A stretch of DNA of 64,000 bases from the NCBI RefSeq assembly GCF_963576615.1, contig NC_088716.1, positions 61,846,228 through 61,910,227 of the forward strand, given 5' to 3'. The DNA comes from Watersipora subatra (taxonomy: Eukaryota > Bryozoa > Gymnolaemata > Cheilostomatida > Watersiporidae). The notes under the pieces were generated by a model. That model ran no database searches and had not been told where the DNA came from. It saw only the letters and a program-made list of their open reading frames with translations. The stretch's first letter is position 1. Each line of letters opens with the position of its first letter. Position numbers and translations under genes: made by a program. This document shows, piece after piece, positions 42,301 through 57,300 of the stretch.

Positions 42301-45300
42301 TAATAATTAACAAAAGCCAGTTTTTATTGTTACTTTATGTGAGAGATATGCGTGTAGAAGCCTAGGTTCCAAGATGAGGTGGTGGAGCTGATATGTGTAA
42401 CTCGCTATCATTCAATCTAGGTAAAGCTTTAGCTTAGCTCATCTAGCTGGTAATATTTCTACATTTTCCACTTTTTATTTTTAATTTTTCATCAACCTCT
42501 TAATTTTCACTTGCAATCCTGCAAAATTTTGATAAATGTTGAATGTTTTCGGTCAGAAATTACTTGGAATGTGCAGTCAAATATTTGCTGGAATTTTACG
42601 TGGTAAGTTTGGAGTAATCATGTTGGGGTGGTCGTAAATAGAGACTTGATTGTACTTGCCTTCTACTAAGCTGGCAATTTTTGGCATACTTCTTCGCTTG
42701 TAGAAAACTTCTGCTAGGTCGTAAAATTTAAAAAACATTTTTTAGTCTGCGCATTCCTATCAGCTCTACCCTTAAGGGAAAAAAGTTCAAGCATTTGCCC
42801 TGCCGGGCATTGCCAGCTCACCAGCCCAACTTAGTTACATGAAATAGCTACCAGGATAATTGACAGGGCAACACCCTGTCTAGTAGCTGCCTTCTATAAT
42901 AGGAAAGGAGTAGACAAATGCACTATCTTACTTTCTGCTCTGTTCACCAGGTTATAAAGCTGTGCAATGCTATGGTGGAGGCTGGAAAAATGTATGGCAA
43001 TGCGAACAGGTAAGACGGTCAACATTATAAATCATATATAAAGACTATAATAGGAATGGCCTGAGTTCTGAGCAATCTTACAGCGCATGCTGCAATGAGC
43101 AGTGCCTAGTACACTACTAGTAGCTGTAGCTAGCTGTGTACAAGCGCGGAATCACAACTATACTCTCAAAAGCACTGAGTTTCCTAAACTGCTACCGCTG
43201 CTTCATGGTATTTACATGCATTCATTGATCTCAGCTAAACTAGTACCCAATTTCTAATAAGAACCTTCATGGTCTGACTTCATCTGACTTCGAATGCCTG
43301 TGGGACTAGAAAACTCCATCTATTTTTGCTACGGTCTATCTCAACCTTACGAGCTTACCATATGTATTTATGTATGTGTGTGTTCAAGAGATGACTCTGA
43401 CACCAAATTACCCACTATAAAAGTGAAATTTATTAGAGGTTAATAGAGTTAGTTATGCTGAGGGAAATCATCAAACATTTCCCGCTTTGACTTTTGTTTG
43501 CTTCCCAGAATGGGTTTAACTCTTTACAACTGAAGGTATGTTTTAGCCAATGTGCCTCTAATTCAAATATATACAGTGGAACCTCGGTTCTCGAACACAA
43601 TCCGTTCTAGAAGAGTGGTCGAAAACCGAGTTGTTCAAGATCCGAAACAGTTTTCCCATTAGAATTAATATATGTAAGTTTTAATCCGTTCCAAGCCGAT
43701 GTAACAACTTCAGTAAAGTATTTTTTAACATTTTACACCATAAACTGTACTGTATACTACATATACTATAAATAAAAACGGGTAGATATAGATCGTGTTT
43801 AACTTTAATAAAAGATTTTTCTATCTATGACGACGAAAAAAGAAAACAAAAAGTAAACATTTCGTATACTTTGCTTTTAAAACATCGAAAACATTTTAAG
43901 TTAAGATACAATACCAAAATTTGCAGAAATTGATAATGAAACGACAAAAAATCAGATCGGTTACTTCAAAAATTGTGTGAAAAAGAAAATAGAAACAGCA
44001 ATGGCACGTTTACTTCACATCTTTGAAGAAGTATCCTCCTCCAAAACAATTTAGGTTAACTCGACTGGAGGAGTTGTGTCCCTAGAAAATCTCTTCGGTA
44101 GAGGCGACGTCCTCCCAGATGGCTCCTTTTTGTAAAGAATTAATGACGCGAAACTTCTCCCTTTTTTGAGAACTTTCCAAAAGTGGCTCACAACAACGTC
44201 ATTAAACGTATAAACAGGCTGTTTCCGGAGCTGTCCCTCACGTTTAATTCAAATGAGCATGTTCCGGTTTGGTTGAGAACCGAATTTATGGTCAAGATCC
44301 GAGATGAACAAATCCCAAATTTTTTGTTCGAAAACCGAGTTGGTTGAGAACCAAAGCGTTCGAGAACCGAGGCTCAACTGTATCTGGTTTTCAATTCAGA
44401 AATATTGAGCAAGTTCTTATCGATTTTTGTCCCTGGATTCAATTTGCTATGTTTTGTAGTGCCTTCATCAGTGGAGTACAGGAAATGACATCATATTATT
44501 CAACAGACCCAGTTCTTGAGGTATGTACAGGTTTATCAGCGGTCTTTCTGATTTTCTGACGAGTACGTGATTGTGGGAAACATGAGGCGTTTGGATTGCA
44601 ATCACATACTTTTCATAATTTTAGGAGAAATAAAGTTGGTTGTTTTGCACGAGAAGAACTTTTTGAGTATCTGTAGTTAACTACTGTAGCGATGACAGAG
44701 ACATCTGTAGTTAACTGCTGTAGCAATAGCAGAAGCATCTGTAGTTTACTACTGTAGCAATAGCAGAGACATCTGTAATTAACTATTGTAGCAATAGCAG
44801 AGACGTCTGTAGTTTACTACTGTAGCAATAACAGAGACATATGTAGTTTACTACTGTAGCAATAGCAAAGGCATCTGTAGTTTACTACTGTAGCAATAGC
44901 AGAGACATATATATATAGTTTACTACTGTAGCAATAGCAGAGACATATATATATAGTTTACTACAGTAGCAATAGCAGAGGCATCTGTAGTTTACTACTG
45001 TAGCAATAGCAGAAACATCTGTAGTTTACTACTGTAGCAATAACAGAGACATCTGTAGTTTACTACTGTAGCAATAGCATAGGCATCTGTAGTTTACTAC
45101 TATAGTGACTTTGGTGTTATTTTCCATATATAGGGCATATGCAGTGACTCTGAAAGCTGCGGCTCCATTTGAAACGCCAGCAATAGTCTTACACCAGCTA
45201 GGTGATTGGTAAGCCAATGGCTGGAATCACAATAAGTCTTTTTCTTTGCTTGTCATATTTATTTATATATGTTATTTTTTGTACCTTGTAGAAAACTTTG

Positions 45301-48300
45301 GGCAGATTTTCAGAGGCTCTAACAGAGATCCAGAGCTTTCACACGGTATATCCTTCTTCTCATGACCTTAATATACATTTTTCAGAAGAAAACTGACACT
45401 TCCTTGTTCTGTAGGGTTTAACTCTGCCGTCCCAGTCAGCGTTATCTCTTTTTAACGATGACATCACATTACATGTGTAAATAGAATGGCTCCCCTAGTC
45501 ATGACTTTAACATCATTTATATTCATGCAATTTATAGTACACTTGGACATAGTTTGAGCAGTTGTCCTTTGCAACCTTGAATTGCACCCATGCAGACTAG
45601 AGATGCTCTCCTCAAGCTATGCTAGTAAATAACTAGATTTGCACTAGCCGTGTGACTAAATGATTGAGTCAACTATTTTACCCCATGGCTACTGAACGCT
45701 TGTGTATTCAGCTAGGACTTGGTAAATAGTAACTATAACATTGAACATCAATATGCGTCATGTTTTTACTTGTCGATTAGGAACTCTTATGTCAGAGTTG
45801 TTAGATACTTGCTATGTCTACTTTCCATTATAAATATAATTCTAGAACATTAGAACATTGTGCGTAGACTAGGCTCTAATGCTGCTATCAATCATTTCTC
45901 ATTGTTATAAGGTGCTTGTGGATTTAGCCTCACAGTCTATATCCAGGGATCTGCATTGGTTAATAAAAACGTAAGTCATATCTATCAGCAACTGCGTCTG
46001 CCTGAGGCAAGTCTGGGGTGCTGTTGGATGGTCCTGACTTACTCGTTTACTGTTTTATTTGCAATTTTGGCATTACTCCATACATAATGGTGAAAGTTTG
46101 AGAGTAACATGCAAAATTTGTGGCTAGAAAGTGATGGAAATATTACTTTTTATCTAGCTAAATGCTTTGAAAGGCCTGAGCCCAAATTATTTTATCTGAT
46201 TGATTATTGAGTAGTTTGGACTGGGAAAGCGTTGGATAGGGATAGTGTTGAATGGTAACAGTGTTAACTCGAGGCTTTATTATCTCACTATTTCCCGGAA
46301 GTTGGATTATTTGTAAACTGGAAATGTTTTTGTTATTGTTTATAATGTGCACACCATGAATAAAATTTAATGCGTGTCTCCTAGTTGCCTTCTATTTGCT
46401 TATAATAACGTCAATTAATTTTGCAGTTTAAAACTTTATACAAATTCCGAGAAAAAGTAAGCGATAGTAAATGACCTTGAAGATGTAGCCTGATGAACTA
46501 TTTGTTATGCTTAGCTGGGGCTTATCACACAGCTCTCCGATTTGTGCCGGGCAGACTTCATATCCTGTAGTAGATAGTGTCTTATCTCGCTAGTTAATCA
46601 TCTGATTATAGATACTCATAGACCAGGCCTCACGCTCCATCCTTTCACGTATTAAACATATTCTGAATAGGTAAGGCGAGCATGAACTTCTCCATGAACC
46701 CTTAGACTAGCACGTTTATCTGCTCAGCTTCTCTGCATGAGATACATACCTTAGTTTTTACAAACCGCCGTTCCCTAAGTCTGCATGGCCATTTAAACCT
46801 TAGAAGAGAGAGAGATGCTATTTGAATGGCTTTGCATGCTAGTTTTTTGTCCTTTTCGCATGGTAATTTTTTATTAGATGGTGTATAAGAAGTTATCTTC
46901 TTTTTTAGATTTAAATTTTATTACATGGTGTATAAGAAGTTATCTTCTTTTTTTAGAAGACAATTCTTAATTACTATTCCATAAATTTAATAATATATTT
47001 AAAGACTTCAATGTCGAATAAAGGTGAAAGGTTAATAAGGGACGCCAGTGATGTTATGTGGAGGCAAAGAGAGAACGAACACCACTGATGTTATTTAGTG
47101 ATGTTATGTAGCGATGTTATGTAGTGATGTTATGTAGTGGTGAGGTGAAACACCAGTGATGTCATATTTGAGTGATGTTGGAGGCATTACCTGAGGTTTG
47201 ATATGTTGAGGCTTTATTATTAGATGACCCATGGTTCAGATATCCTTCCAGTCCATTTGACTTTCAACTCTGGACCTTTTATATACATATTTTAGTTACA
47301 TTTTGTCCTGATCTCTCCCAGCATTGGTTCTATGGCTACCAGCCATTTTCACTTCAACAAATCTGCTATGAAACACTTCTAGGTAGTTCATTCTCACTGT
47401 GGTAGGATTTGTTACAAGATGTTTTATTACATAGTTATGCAAATGCATATTTTTTAGGTCAATTTTGCGATTCAAGTAAGGTGATCATTCAACAATTGTG
47501 ATGATTTGTTTGGTTGTTAGAAGAATCTTTCAAACGTTTGCTAAGCTGTAAAAAATAATAGGACTATTTGGTGAATCGCATTGTGGTCTACGCATGTATA
47601 TACTATCAACTCTGTGTATCACCAGGTGAGATAAAATATACTTCATAATATAATAATCTGTGCATGAGAATGGTTACTAAATATAATACTTGTGCTGACT
47701 GCTGTCATGTAGCGACCTTCGACATGTCAAGGACTCTCAACACAAGTTTCGCCGTGCAAGTGATGATCTAGATTCTGCCCTAAACAAACATGTTGGTGCA
47801 CCTAAAAGCAAACCTCTAGAATGTGATGAAGCAGCAAATCAATTGCTTGTATGTAGGTCAAAGTTCACTGCCATGTCTCTGGAGTACGCTGACAAGGTGA
47901 GCAATCAAGCTTTTCCTATTCCCTTCTACATGTATGGATATCCCTAAGTCTAAATTTGTTATTTGAGCTTATTAGTTATAAGATGGAAACCAATGATTTT
48001 CCTGCCACTCTGAGATATCTAAGGGAGGCTTCAGGTTGTTGAAAACAATCTGAACGTCACTCAGAACCTCAGTTGTGTGAAAACTGTGATCTGTCTGAAA
48101 GATTAATTTACAGCTAGGAATCATTGACAGAATCATACCACAAAGCTAAGTAATGTAATTATGCTGAGTTATGCTGTAATTATGGTTTGAATGGAAAAAG
48201 AGTTTCAAGCAAGATTTTGTTGTTGTGTAAATGAGTGTGAACCCTTTGGTAACTATTGTATATGTGATATAAACTTACTAGTTAAAATAAGTGTCATGAG

Positions 48301-51300
48301 AGACTTTGTAGAAGGTGGAAAGGAGATGTGATAGAGGGTATGATTAAATGAAAACAATATTGAACAGACTAGTCAACTTTTAAAATTGTCACATGGCTGA
48401 TCTGTCCTTGTGAGAGATGTTTCTAGTAGGAATATATCCTTCTAGGATGTGTATTCTAGGAGTGATCTGTACTTCTAGGAGTGATCTGTACTTTTAGGAT
48501 GTGTATTCTAGGAGGGATCTGTACTTCTAGGAGGTGTCTTTAGAACTGATCTGTACTTCTAGGAGGTGTTTTTAGAAGTAATCTGTACTTCTTGGAGGTG
48601 TTTTTAGAAGTAATCTGTACTTCTAGGAGGTGTCTTTAGAAGTAATCTGTACTTCTAGGAGGTGTCTTTAGAAGTGATCTGTACTTCTTGGAGGTGTTTT
48701 TAGAAGTGATCTGTACTTCTAGGAGGTGTTTCAAGTAGTGGTCTTTCTTTTCAAGAAGTCGCTCTAGTAGTTGTTTATCCTTCCAGAAGGTCTCTAGCTG
48801 TGATCTCCCTGCTGTTATTCTCTCAACCTCTACAGCTTGGTTCACTCTGATTTTTTAAAACATCACCTACGATCTTCTGTTTGTTTTTTATTGCGTTGAG
48901 CAAAATCTCTAAATAATTCTTCCAAGCCTTGCTTATTTTTTATTATAGTTAAACCAGTTCAATGAAAGACAAAGGCATGACGTACTGCAGACAGTAAGTA
49001 TCTCATAACTGTTCCTTCTCTAACCAATGATCAGGGTGTGCAGCGGCTTTCCTCCTCATTATATACATTCAGTTGCTTTTCACTATCTTCTCCTGTCATG
49101 TTGTACAACCAGCCTCTTCTCCATATTTATTTTTTCCGGAAGCAATCATTTTCCTTTACCCAGCTCACAATGTTAGCCTCTACCATCTATTTCTTCACCT
49201 ATATCTAGCACCACTGCTTTTTTCATATGTTTTGTTTGCTACAAAATCTTACGCTTAAAGTTCAAATCTGACAGGCATTGAGTTCCCATAAGCAGTTTGA
49301 CATTTTGTTTTATGGTCAATTGCAGATGTTTTCATATTTAACTGCTCAGAGCACTTTCTTTCACCAAGGCAATGATTTGTTTGAGGACAGTGATCCCTTC
49401 ATGAAGGATGTAGCAGCCAAAGTGAGTAAATATTGACTACAGCATAGGTTTTTATGAGTCTCCAACACCTCCTAGCACTCACAAGGATACATTTACCAAA
49501 GTTTTTACATAGAAATCCTGCAGTATGTAATAGAGTAATATTATAAATTAAAAAACAAATTTGTCAGAATTCAAGTACTTGCAACAGTGAACCCACCAAC
49601 TCCATCTCAGTAATTATGCAGCTCAGTGATACATAGATTTATTGCGGAGAGCACAACTCCTGAGTAGACTATTGCGTAACAAACATTAGCTAGCTAAATC
49701 TTGAAGCTTCTATATTCCTCTCATCTCTTTCTTTTCCCTTTATACAGCTAGTTGAGCTCACTGACCTCTCTCTGGCCATTGCCAAGAAGAGTGAGGAAAG
49801 GAGGAACAGGCTGCTGCAGACACTGACAGATGACCCGCGTGAGACTATACTCGGCATGGAAGAAGTTTCTGCTGACAAAAGCAAGAAGGTAATTTCCACT
49901 TCATATCTGACAGGCATCAGCTTATTATTTAGAATTTGTAGCTGACCTTCTTTAGAGGCAGCGAGAGGAAAAAGTACAACTAGGTGAAATATGGCTTGCT
50001 AATCCATGCGGCTGCTTTCCCTCCAGTTTTAGCACATTGAAGCCTGGGTCTGAGAGGATTCGGGGAAATTTTTTCACCTGGTCCTATACCTGAGTCAACT
50101 TGGACTTGTAGTTTCTCTTTGGACTTGTAGTTTTTCTTTGGACTTGTAGTTTCTCTTTGGACTTGTAGTTTCTCTTTGTTTTTTCTTAATTCAAGTTTAG
50201 ATAGGATTATGAACTTTTGGTCGCTTTTTGCGGTATATGTTTTTAGTAAATTTCTAAAGTTTTAAGTGGATTGAACTGTTAGTTCTTGGGATATCGGCAA
50301 ATTACCACTTTTAATCGACAGAGAAATGATAATTTGCTGTCGTCAGAATATTAGTTTTTAATGACATAGTGATTGAATTTCCTAGTAATGAATATAAAAT
50401 TGGACGGAACTAGAAAGCTTCTTCTGCTCAGTAAAAAGAGTTATTTTTATTTGTGAAAATTATAAAGAGCAGTCTATCAGGCTCGATGTACTCAATCATT
50501 GTTTCTTCAGTTACCTCTAAAACATCACATTTATGGATTCACATCTATGGATTCTTTGTCTTTAGATGTGATTAGCATCTTAAGACAAAGATGCTAATTA
50601 CATCTTTGAATGAATGTGAACCATAGATATATAAACCTATATATCTATGGTTATATATCTATGATATATGATATGTTTATATATCTATGATGTGAACAAA
50701 CTATTTACCATACTTTATTTCTGTTTTTTTCATCGAGTTCTACAAGCTTGTTGCTTAAAAATAATACTCAGTTCACAAGGAGTTGTGCTATCTTAAGTGC
50801 TCTCACAGTTGATTGAAAGCTGTTAATACTGTCTAGGATCAGGGAGCTTGTATAGGCAAGGTTAGGCTTCAGTGCTTGTATAGGCAAGGTTAGGCTTCAG
50901 TGCTTGTATAGGCAAGGTTAGGCTTCAGTGCTTGTATAGGCAAGGTTAGGCTTCAGTGCTTGTATAGGCAAGGTTAGGCTTCAGTGCGATTCCAGAACAT
51001 TTTACTTAATCAAAATGACATCAAAATTTGTAAAACAGCTAGTTTTGTGTTTTCCATGTTTAAGAAGTTAGGTTGTTCCATTCATACCATTAGTTCATAA
51101 TGAGGCTTGATTAGAGGACAATGGCAGATTGCACGGCTGTGTATTTTCCTGTGTTGCTATTCATTTTCAAAGTACTTGTAATGACATCTATATTTCTTGT
51201 TTTTATAGATTTAGTTTTGTACTAATCGTTAGATTGATGTTCATATTGCCTTAACCTTTTGCTTGTATTATTATCAATCGATTTAGCAATTGTTTGGGAG

Positions 51301-54300
51301 CTTTATGATAAATGCATATATGCACACAACTCACGAAAATTATTCATCATCGGCCGTAACCAAACCCTTGTACCGAAATCCCATCAAAAAATTTAACCAT
51401 TTTTGTGTAGAGTCGTTTAAGTGTAATAATGATACAAAACACATATAAACATATTTAAATATGTTACCAAGTCTTTGAAAAGTTGAGACAATATCCTAAA
51501 ACTTACCCATCTGATCGGATAATACATAACTAGACAGATTAATTTGGCCTAAAATCGCCATTAATACCCGACAAGCCTTTTTTAATCAAAATTAAGGCCG
51601 GCAAACAAAACGCCAATAAAGCTGTACGACAGATAGTAGAACTATTAAGCCGTGCGCATTTCATGAGAAAAACGTGCACATTTCACCAGTCTATGGCATT
51701 GTCCAATTGCCGAAGGTTTCTGTAATTAACGTAGGGGTACTGAAAGGTAATCGTTTCTTTTTTGCCGATTTTATTATTCGATTTAATTATTTGATTTTAT
51801 AAGATTATTATAAGATTTAATTATAAGAATAATCATTCGAATTTACAAGATCGAAGTATATAGTGACCGATGGTGTGCGATATGTTACTGTTAATATTTT
51901 TCTAAAGATTTTGTTGATGATATTACGGCTGTGCCCAATATCGCGGGACTGCCAAGCCATTTTTAATATCTGCAAAATTAAGTAATAGGCCTACATTTTC
52001 TTATAGATATACAGCCATTTCTATGACAACCAACTAAAATCTGTTTAGATTTTTAAATTCAGCATAAGTTTTTGGATATAAATTCAGAAATCTAAATAAA
52101 TATCGCAACTTTTTGATATTGGTTGCTATGACATTTTTAAATGTAAACAAAATTGTTTACATTTCATTGGTTTTGGTTTCTCAAACTTTAACACCAATTT
52201 TCTCAGAACTATGTTTTCGTACTAATGATAAACATGCATTCAGTTTATTGACCATAAAATCTGCTGTAATTAAGCTGGAATCAAACTTTGTTTTTCAAAA
52301 TGACTGAGAATTTTCTCCTTCTGCTAGTGCAGATAACTCTAAATCTCACACACTCGACCTAATCATGGTTTCTGTGACATGACCCATTTCTTTATTTTGC
52401 TCCAGTTTGCGAAAAACTTCCAGACACACGTGAATGCTAATGCTTGCTTTCTGTTACAGATACTGTCAAAACCATTCTACATTCAACACAACCAACTTTC
52501 AAGCTGTGTATATTACACAACAGCTTGCCATTTTACTTCTAATATTGCATTTCTCCTGTTGCAGGGTAGAGATATAAACATATAATCTTTTCCTTTCATT
52601 ATTGCTGTTTATTGTACATAATAACACCCAGTACATTACAGCTACCATTGCAGCTACCATTGCAGTTCTCCTATTGCACTGCGGCGCCATTTGACTGCTA
52701 ATATTGCATTTCTCAACCAGCAGTACCATTTCTTTTTTCCAATATCACTTTGGCCGTGGGCTGTATGATAGAGGAATTTCTAGTTTCGATATAAAATGAA
52801 AGGATTTGAACATTGCGTGTCAGAGTTATTTCGGAGCAGTTGTAAAAATGGTTTCCAAAAATTTGTACAAAGTTTCCCCATGGTCATGAATGTATGTTTA
52901 TTAGAAAATTGTCAATTGTAGTTATGGATCTTGTCAATGTCAAAACAATGCCAATTTTATTGCAGCTAATAGTCATACAGTGGAACCTCGGTTTTCGAAC
53001 GACTCGCAGTTCGAATAAATCGGAGTCCGAACAAAAAATTCGAGAAATTCTTGATTCGTAGTTCGAACAAAAATCGGAGTTCGAACGTCGGTACGATGCG
53101 TGAGTGCGTACGTGAGGGTGGGATGCTGAGCGGCGTACGGGTGTAGATCGCTCTCTCCGTGACCAACTGTTGTCGCATTGTCCGAGATTAAACAAATGTG
53201 TAGCAAATGGGCCGAGTTACAGAATTTTGTCGAACTCCACCACCCCGATAAAGCTGCAGCCACCAGAGTTATCAATGACTTTAACGACACTATCATGAAC
53301 CACTTCCGAAAAGTGCTAAAAAGAAGGCAGAAGCAAGTGTCATTGGGTAGATATTTTAAGAGAAAATAACATCCTGTAGCCGAGTAAAAAATTCCTATTC
53401 ATAATTCTTTTCTTTATCCTTTTTTTATTTTTACACGTTCATGTTAGCGTAATATTTCGTATGGAAGATTACGACAACGCGAACTTACGATTAGCCTGGG
53501 TTACATTTATGTTTATGTTATTTGTGTCTTTGCCATTTTGCTTAACATTTTCTGAGATATACATTGCTTTTTATGTGTTGGTCAGCATTTTAATGTGCAA
53601 TTTCATGCATAAAATAATGTATGAAATACTAAAAAGGTAAACATTCAGGGTGTTGGAACGGATTAAAACTTATATATACTAATTCTAATGGGAAAACCTG
53701 TTTCGGATCTTAAACAACTCGGTTTTCGACCACCCTTCTAGAACGGATTATGTTCGAGAACCGAGGTTCCACTGTACATGTATATAAACAGGGAAGGATA
53801 ACTCTCCTCATACTCTCACCAGTCATAGACAATATCATGGGAGTCCATAACTTACACTATACTGTTATATTATTACTACCGACATAGATGCAGCTCTAAA
53901 TCATTTACCTTGTTTATTTGTTGTCTGCCCCATTTATACTTAACCAATAACCTGTTTCTTTACAAATTACTTTCTTCATTGAGCTGTATTACCCGCTTTG
54001 ATTCCTTTTTTAGGCAAATAAAGATGGCGCTATTATTTCTGGATTTCTTTTTAGAAGAACCTCTAAGGGTTTTCGTCCTTGGGTGAGGTAAGGCAGTTTT
54101 GTACCCTTTTATTTTCACTCTGCTCTATTTGGAAAAGTTGTGATATGATTGACATCTATTTATCACAACTGTGATTCTTCAAAAACATTTTAGTCAGTTC
54201 TACAGTCACTTTTTGACCTCAGGTTACTTTAGGGAAATTTTCTAATTTATATCATTCTGGTTCATATCATTTTACGAGAACATTATAAAATGCCATAACA

Positions 54301-57300
54301 TATGTTATTTGTAACATATAGTATTCTTGTGTAAATTTTTATGTCTGATCAAGACACTGCGATTTAGCTGGAAATACATTTAAATTACTGAAGGCTCTTT
54401 CTAGCAGAGGTAAATGGCTATTCAGCTAAATAATATTTACTTTAATATATGAATAATCTGGACACTTTAGCTACAAGTTAAAACATTTCTCGCAACCCCT
54501 GCCAGACTCAGAGCTTATGTTTTCATACACACACATTTAGATATTAGATATACAATCCTATCTCGTTTCTGCAAAACAAAACTATTGGATGCTTTAGGTT
54601 GTGAAAGTCTCAGCTTTGAACAGCTTTGTTCTTATCTCATCGCTCTGCTACTGATACTGAGTTCTACTCTGCTGGTTAACACTTACGAGTTAGAACAATC
54701 GGCTGCGTTTGTTGTTCTCTTCTAGAGTAAGGTGAAGGTCGTGTAAAGTTTAGACGGTGTAATAGTGTTTTATCATCATCTGAACAGTTTGGTTGTTGTA
54801 TATATTACTGCCGATGAAATCTTTTGGTTTGCTAATAAGGATTTTGCTAGCATTCATGTAGAATTTCTAAGTTTTTATTGACAAATGCATTGTGGGTAGG
54901 TTGCTTCAATTATCCCTAGATATTACTAACAGTTGAACATAGGAAAAAGGAGGCTTGTATGCATAGACATTTCCATAGAGTTGTAATGTATAGACATTTC
55001 CATAGAGCTGCAATGTATAGACACACCATAGAGTTGTAATGTATATTAGTGCTGGGCACTTCTTGGCCAATGGAGTTTAGACTCCCCCTTCCCTTCGAGT
55101 TTTTTGAGCATCGGTTAATTGGCAGTGCTTGGCACGAGTACTTCTTGGCCAACAAGTTTTTCGAGTATCGGGTTTGTTGACACAGATTTTTTTGATTAAA
55201 TTATCTAAATATTAGACATATCTTAAAATATACAAAGCAATTATATTTCTATTCAATTTATTTATTGTTTCATTGTTTTTATCGACTGACATTCGTGCTC
55301 GCAGCGTTAACAGGCAGGTTATTAAACAGTCAAGAGCGCAGGGCGCAATAGACTGAGTTTTTGTTCACACTACGCGACGGATCTGTGTACCAAAACCCGA
55401 ACTCGAAAGTCAAAACCCGAACCCGCAAGAACGAACTACTCGAATATTTTATTACCCGAGACTTGAGAGAAGATAAACCCGCGAGTTCAACGAGTATTAT
55501 TACTAGAGTTGCCCCGATTTTAATATCGGTATCCGTGCCGGTATGGGTGTTAAGTATCTGAATCGGTATCGGCCGATCTTTTCTTAAAAAATCGGAAACT
55601 TCAGATACTTTTTACAGATCAACTATTTAGCAGAAAACCGTATTTCAGCCAGTTACACTAATAAAAAAATCATCAGCTGCAAGTTCCTTATTTTTACCTA
55701 ATGAATTCCAGGCCTGTCACACAATCTATTTCAAGGCTACAGTCTGATAAACATCCACACAGCTGAGGAATCTTTTGGCTTCAGTCAGGACGTAATCACA
55801 AAGTGCGGTATTTCCCAATTACAGCGATATGATTTTTTGCAGCCAATCACGAACAAGAGAACAATGCTGAGATACAAGAATGCGGTGTAATATTTCTATT
55901 TACTAGCATTACGAAAGTAATTTGAGCAGTCGATGCATAAAGTTATTTATCTTTCTCTTAATCCTGACGATATATTGTGTCACTTGTACCGCATAAAATA
56001 ACCTCAGTGGCTTATCGGTATTTAGCCTGTCTTCCATCATCTGTGGCAAGTGAGTGCTTCTTCAGTACGACCGTCTCGCAAAGAATTGAATCACTAACGG
56101 TAATTAAATGAAACATTGATTTGCTCTAAACTTGTACTGGTTCAGCAGTTCGTTCAGCAATAGAAGAGAGACTTCATAATCACAAAGAAAGCTGTACCAC
56201 TAACAGTAATTACCATTATTAATAACAAATTACAAGAAACATGGACTGTTTTGTTACTACATGCACGATATGTCAGTATGTGAATATATATTTTTTTCAT
56301 AAATACATACAAATAATTACATTAATATTCATATTTTCTTTGCGTTATATTTATATTTGCATAATAAAATTAACAATTATCTATGCAACACAAAAGATCT
56401 GAATCGGTATCTGAATCGGATTATTTTTCAATGAGAATCAGTATATCGGATCGGTATCTGAATCGGCTGGTGAAATTAGAATCGGGGCATCTTTAATTAT
56501 TACCAGTGCCCAGCACTAATGTATATACATGTCAGAGCTGTAATGTATAGACACGCCATAGAGTTGTAGTGTATAGACATGCCATAGAGTTGTAATGTAT
56601 GTACATGTAATAGAGTTGTAATGTATATAAATGTAATAGAGTTGTAATGTATAGACACGCCATAGAGTTGTAATGTATATTCATGTAATAGAGTTGTAGT
56701 GTATATACATGCCATAGAGTTGTAATGTATAGACATGTAATAGAGTTGTAATGTATATACATGCCATAGAGTTGTAATGTAATGACATGCCATAGACATT
56801 TCCATAGAGCTTACATAAAGTTTTCATGGTGCAGGCGCTGGTTTACCATCGAGAGTAATCAGCTTATCTACACCAAAAAGTTGTCAGAAGGCTGGACTGT
56901 TATGGAAGAGGATTTACGGCTCTGTTTAGTTAAACCATTCGCTGACGGAGAGAGACGTTTTTGTTTTGAGGTGAAGTCACCTGCCAGGTAAAACCATCAC
57001 ATTTTAATTTATTTTTATGCTGAAGTATGTTGAAGTTTTGTAAAAAGCGTGGATAGTTCATTTGTGTGAGCACTGCTTGTTGCTTCGGTGAAGGAATCCT
57101 GTGTAACCATAAGGCCAACTATGTTACTGTTCATGGCCAGAGAGGCTTCTCTACAAAAGTTAAAAAGGAGGAGATTCTGAGCAGTTGATCTTCGATTAGA
57201 GTGTTCAGATCAATGGCAGTTTAATCATCGAGCCGTTACTCCTCACGTGGGACTATCTTTTAGTACTTTAATACAGTTTGTAGCCTTGTATCAATAGATA

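Noticed and set aside
44344..44459. Possible longer ACAP exon 4 starting at 44400 ([14 protein letters not shown])
   Set aside because: An alternative acceptor exists and is also in phase, but the extra residues have no counterpart in ACAP BAR domains and the acceptor at 44459 gives an exact fit.
56500..56805. Minus-strand ORFs with repeated [14 protein letters not shown]
   Set aside because: Produced by the 26-bp minisatellite before ACAP exon 12.
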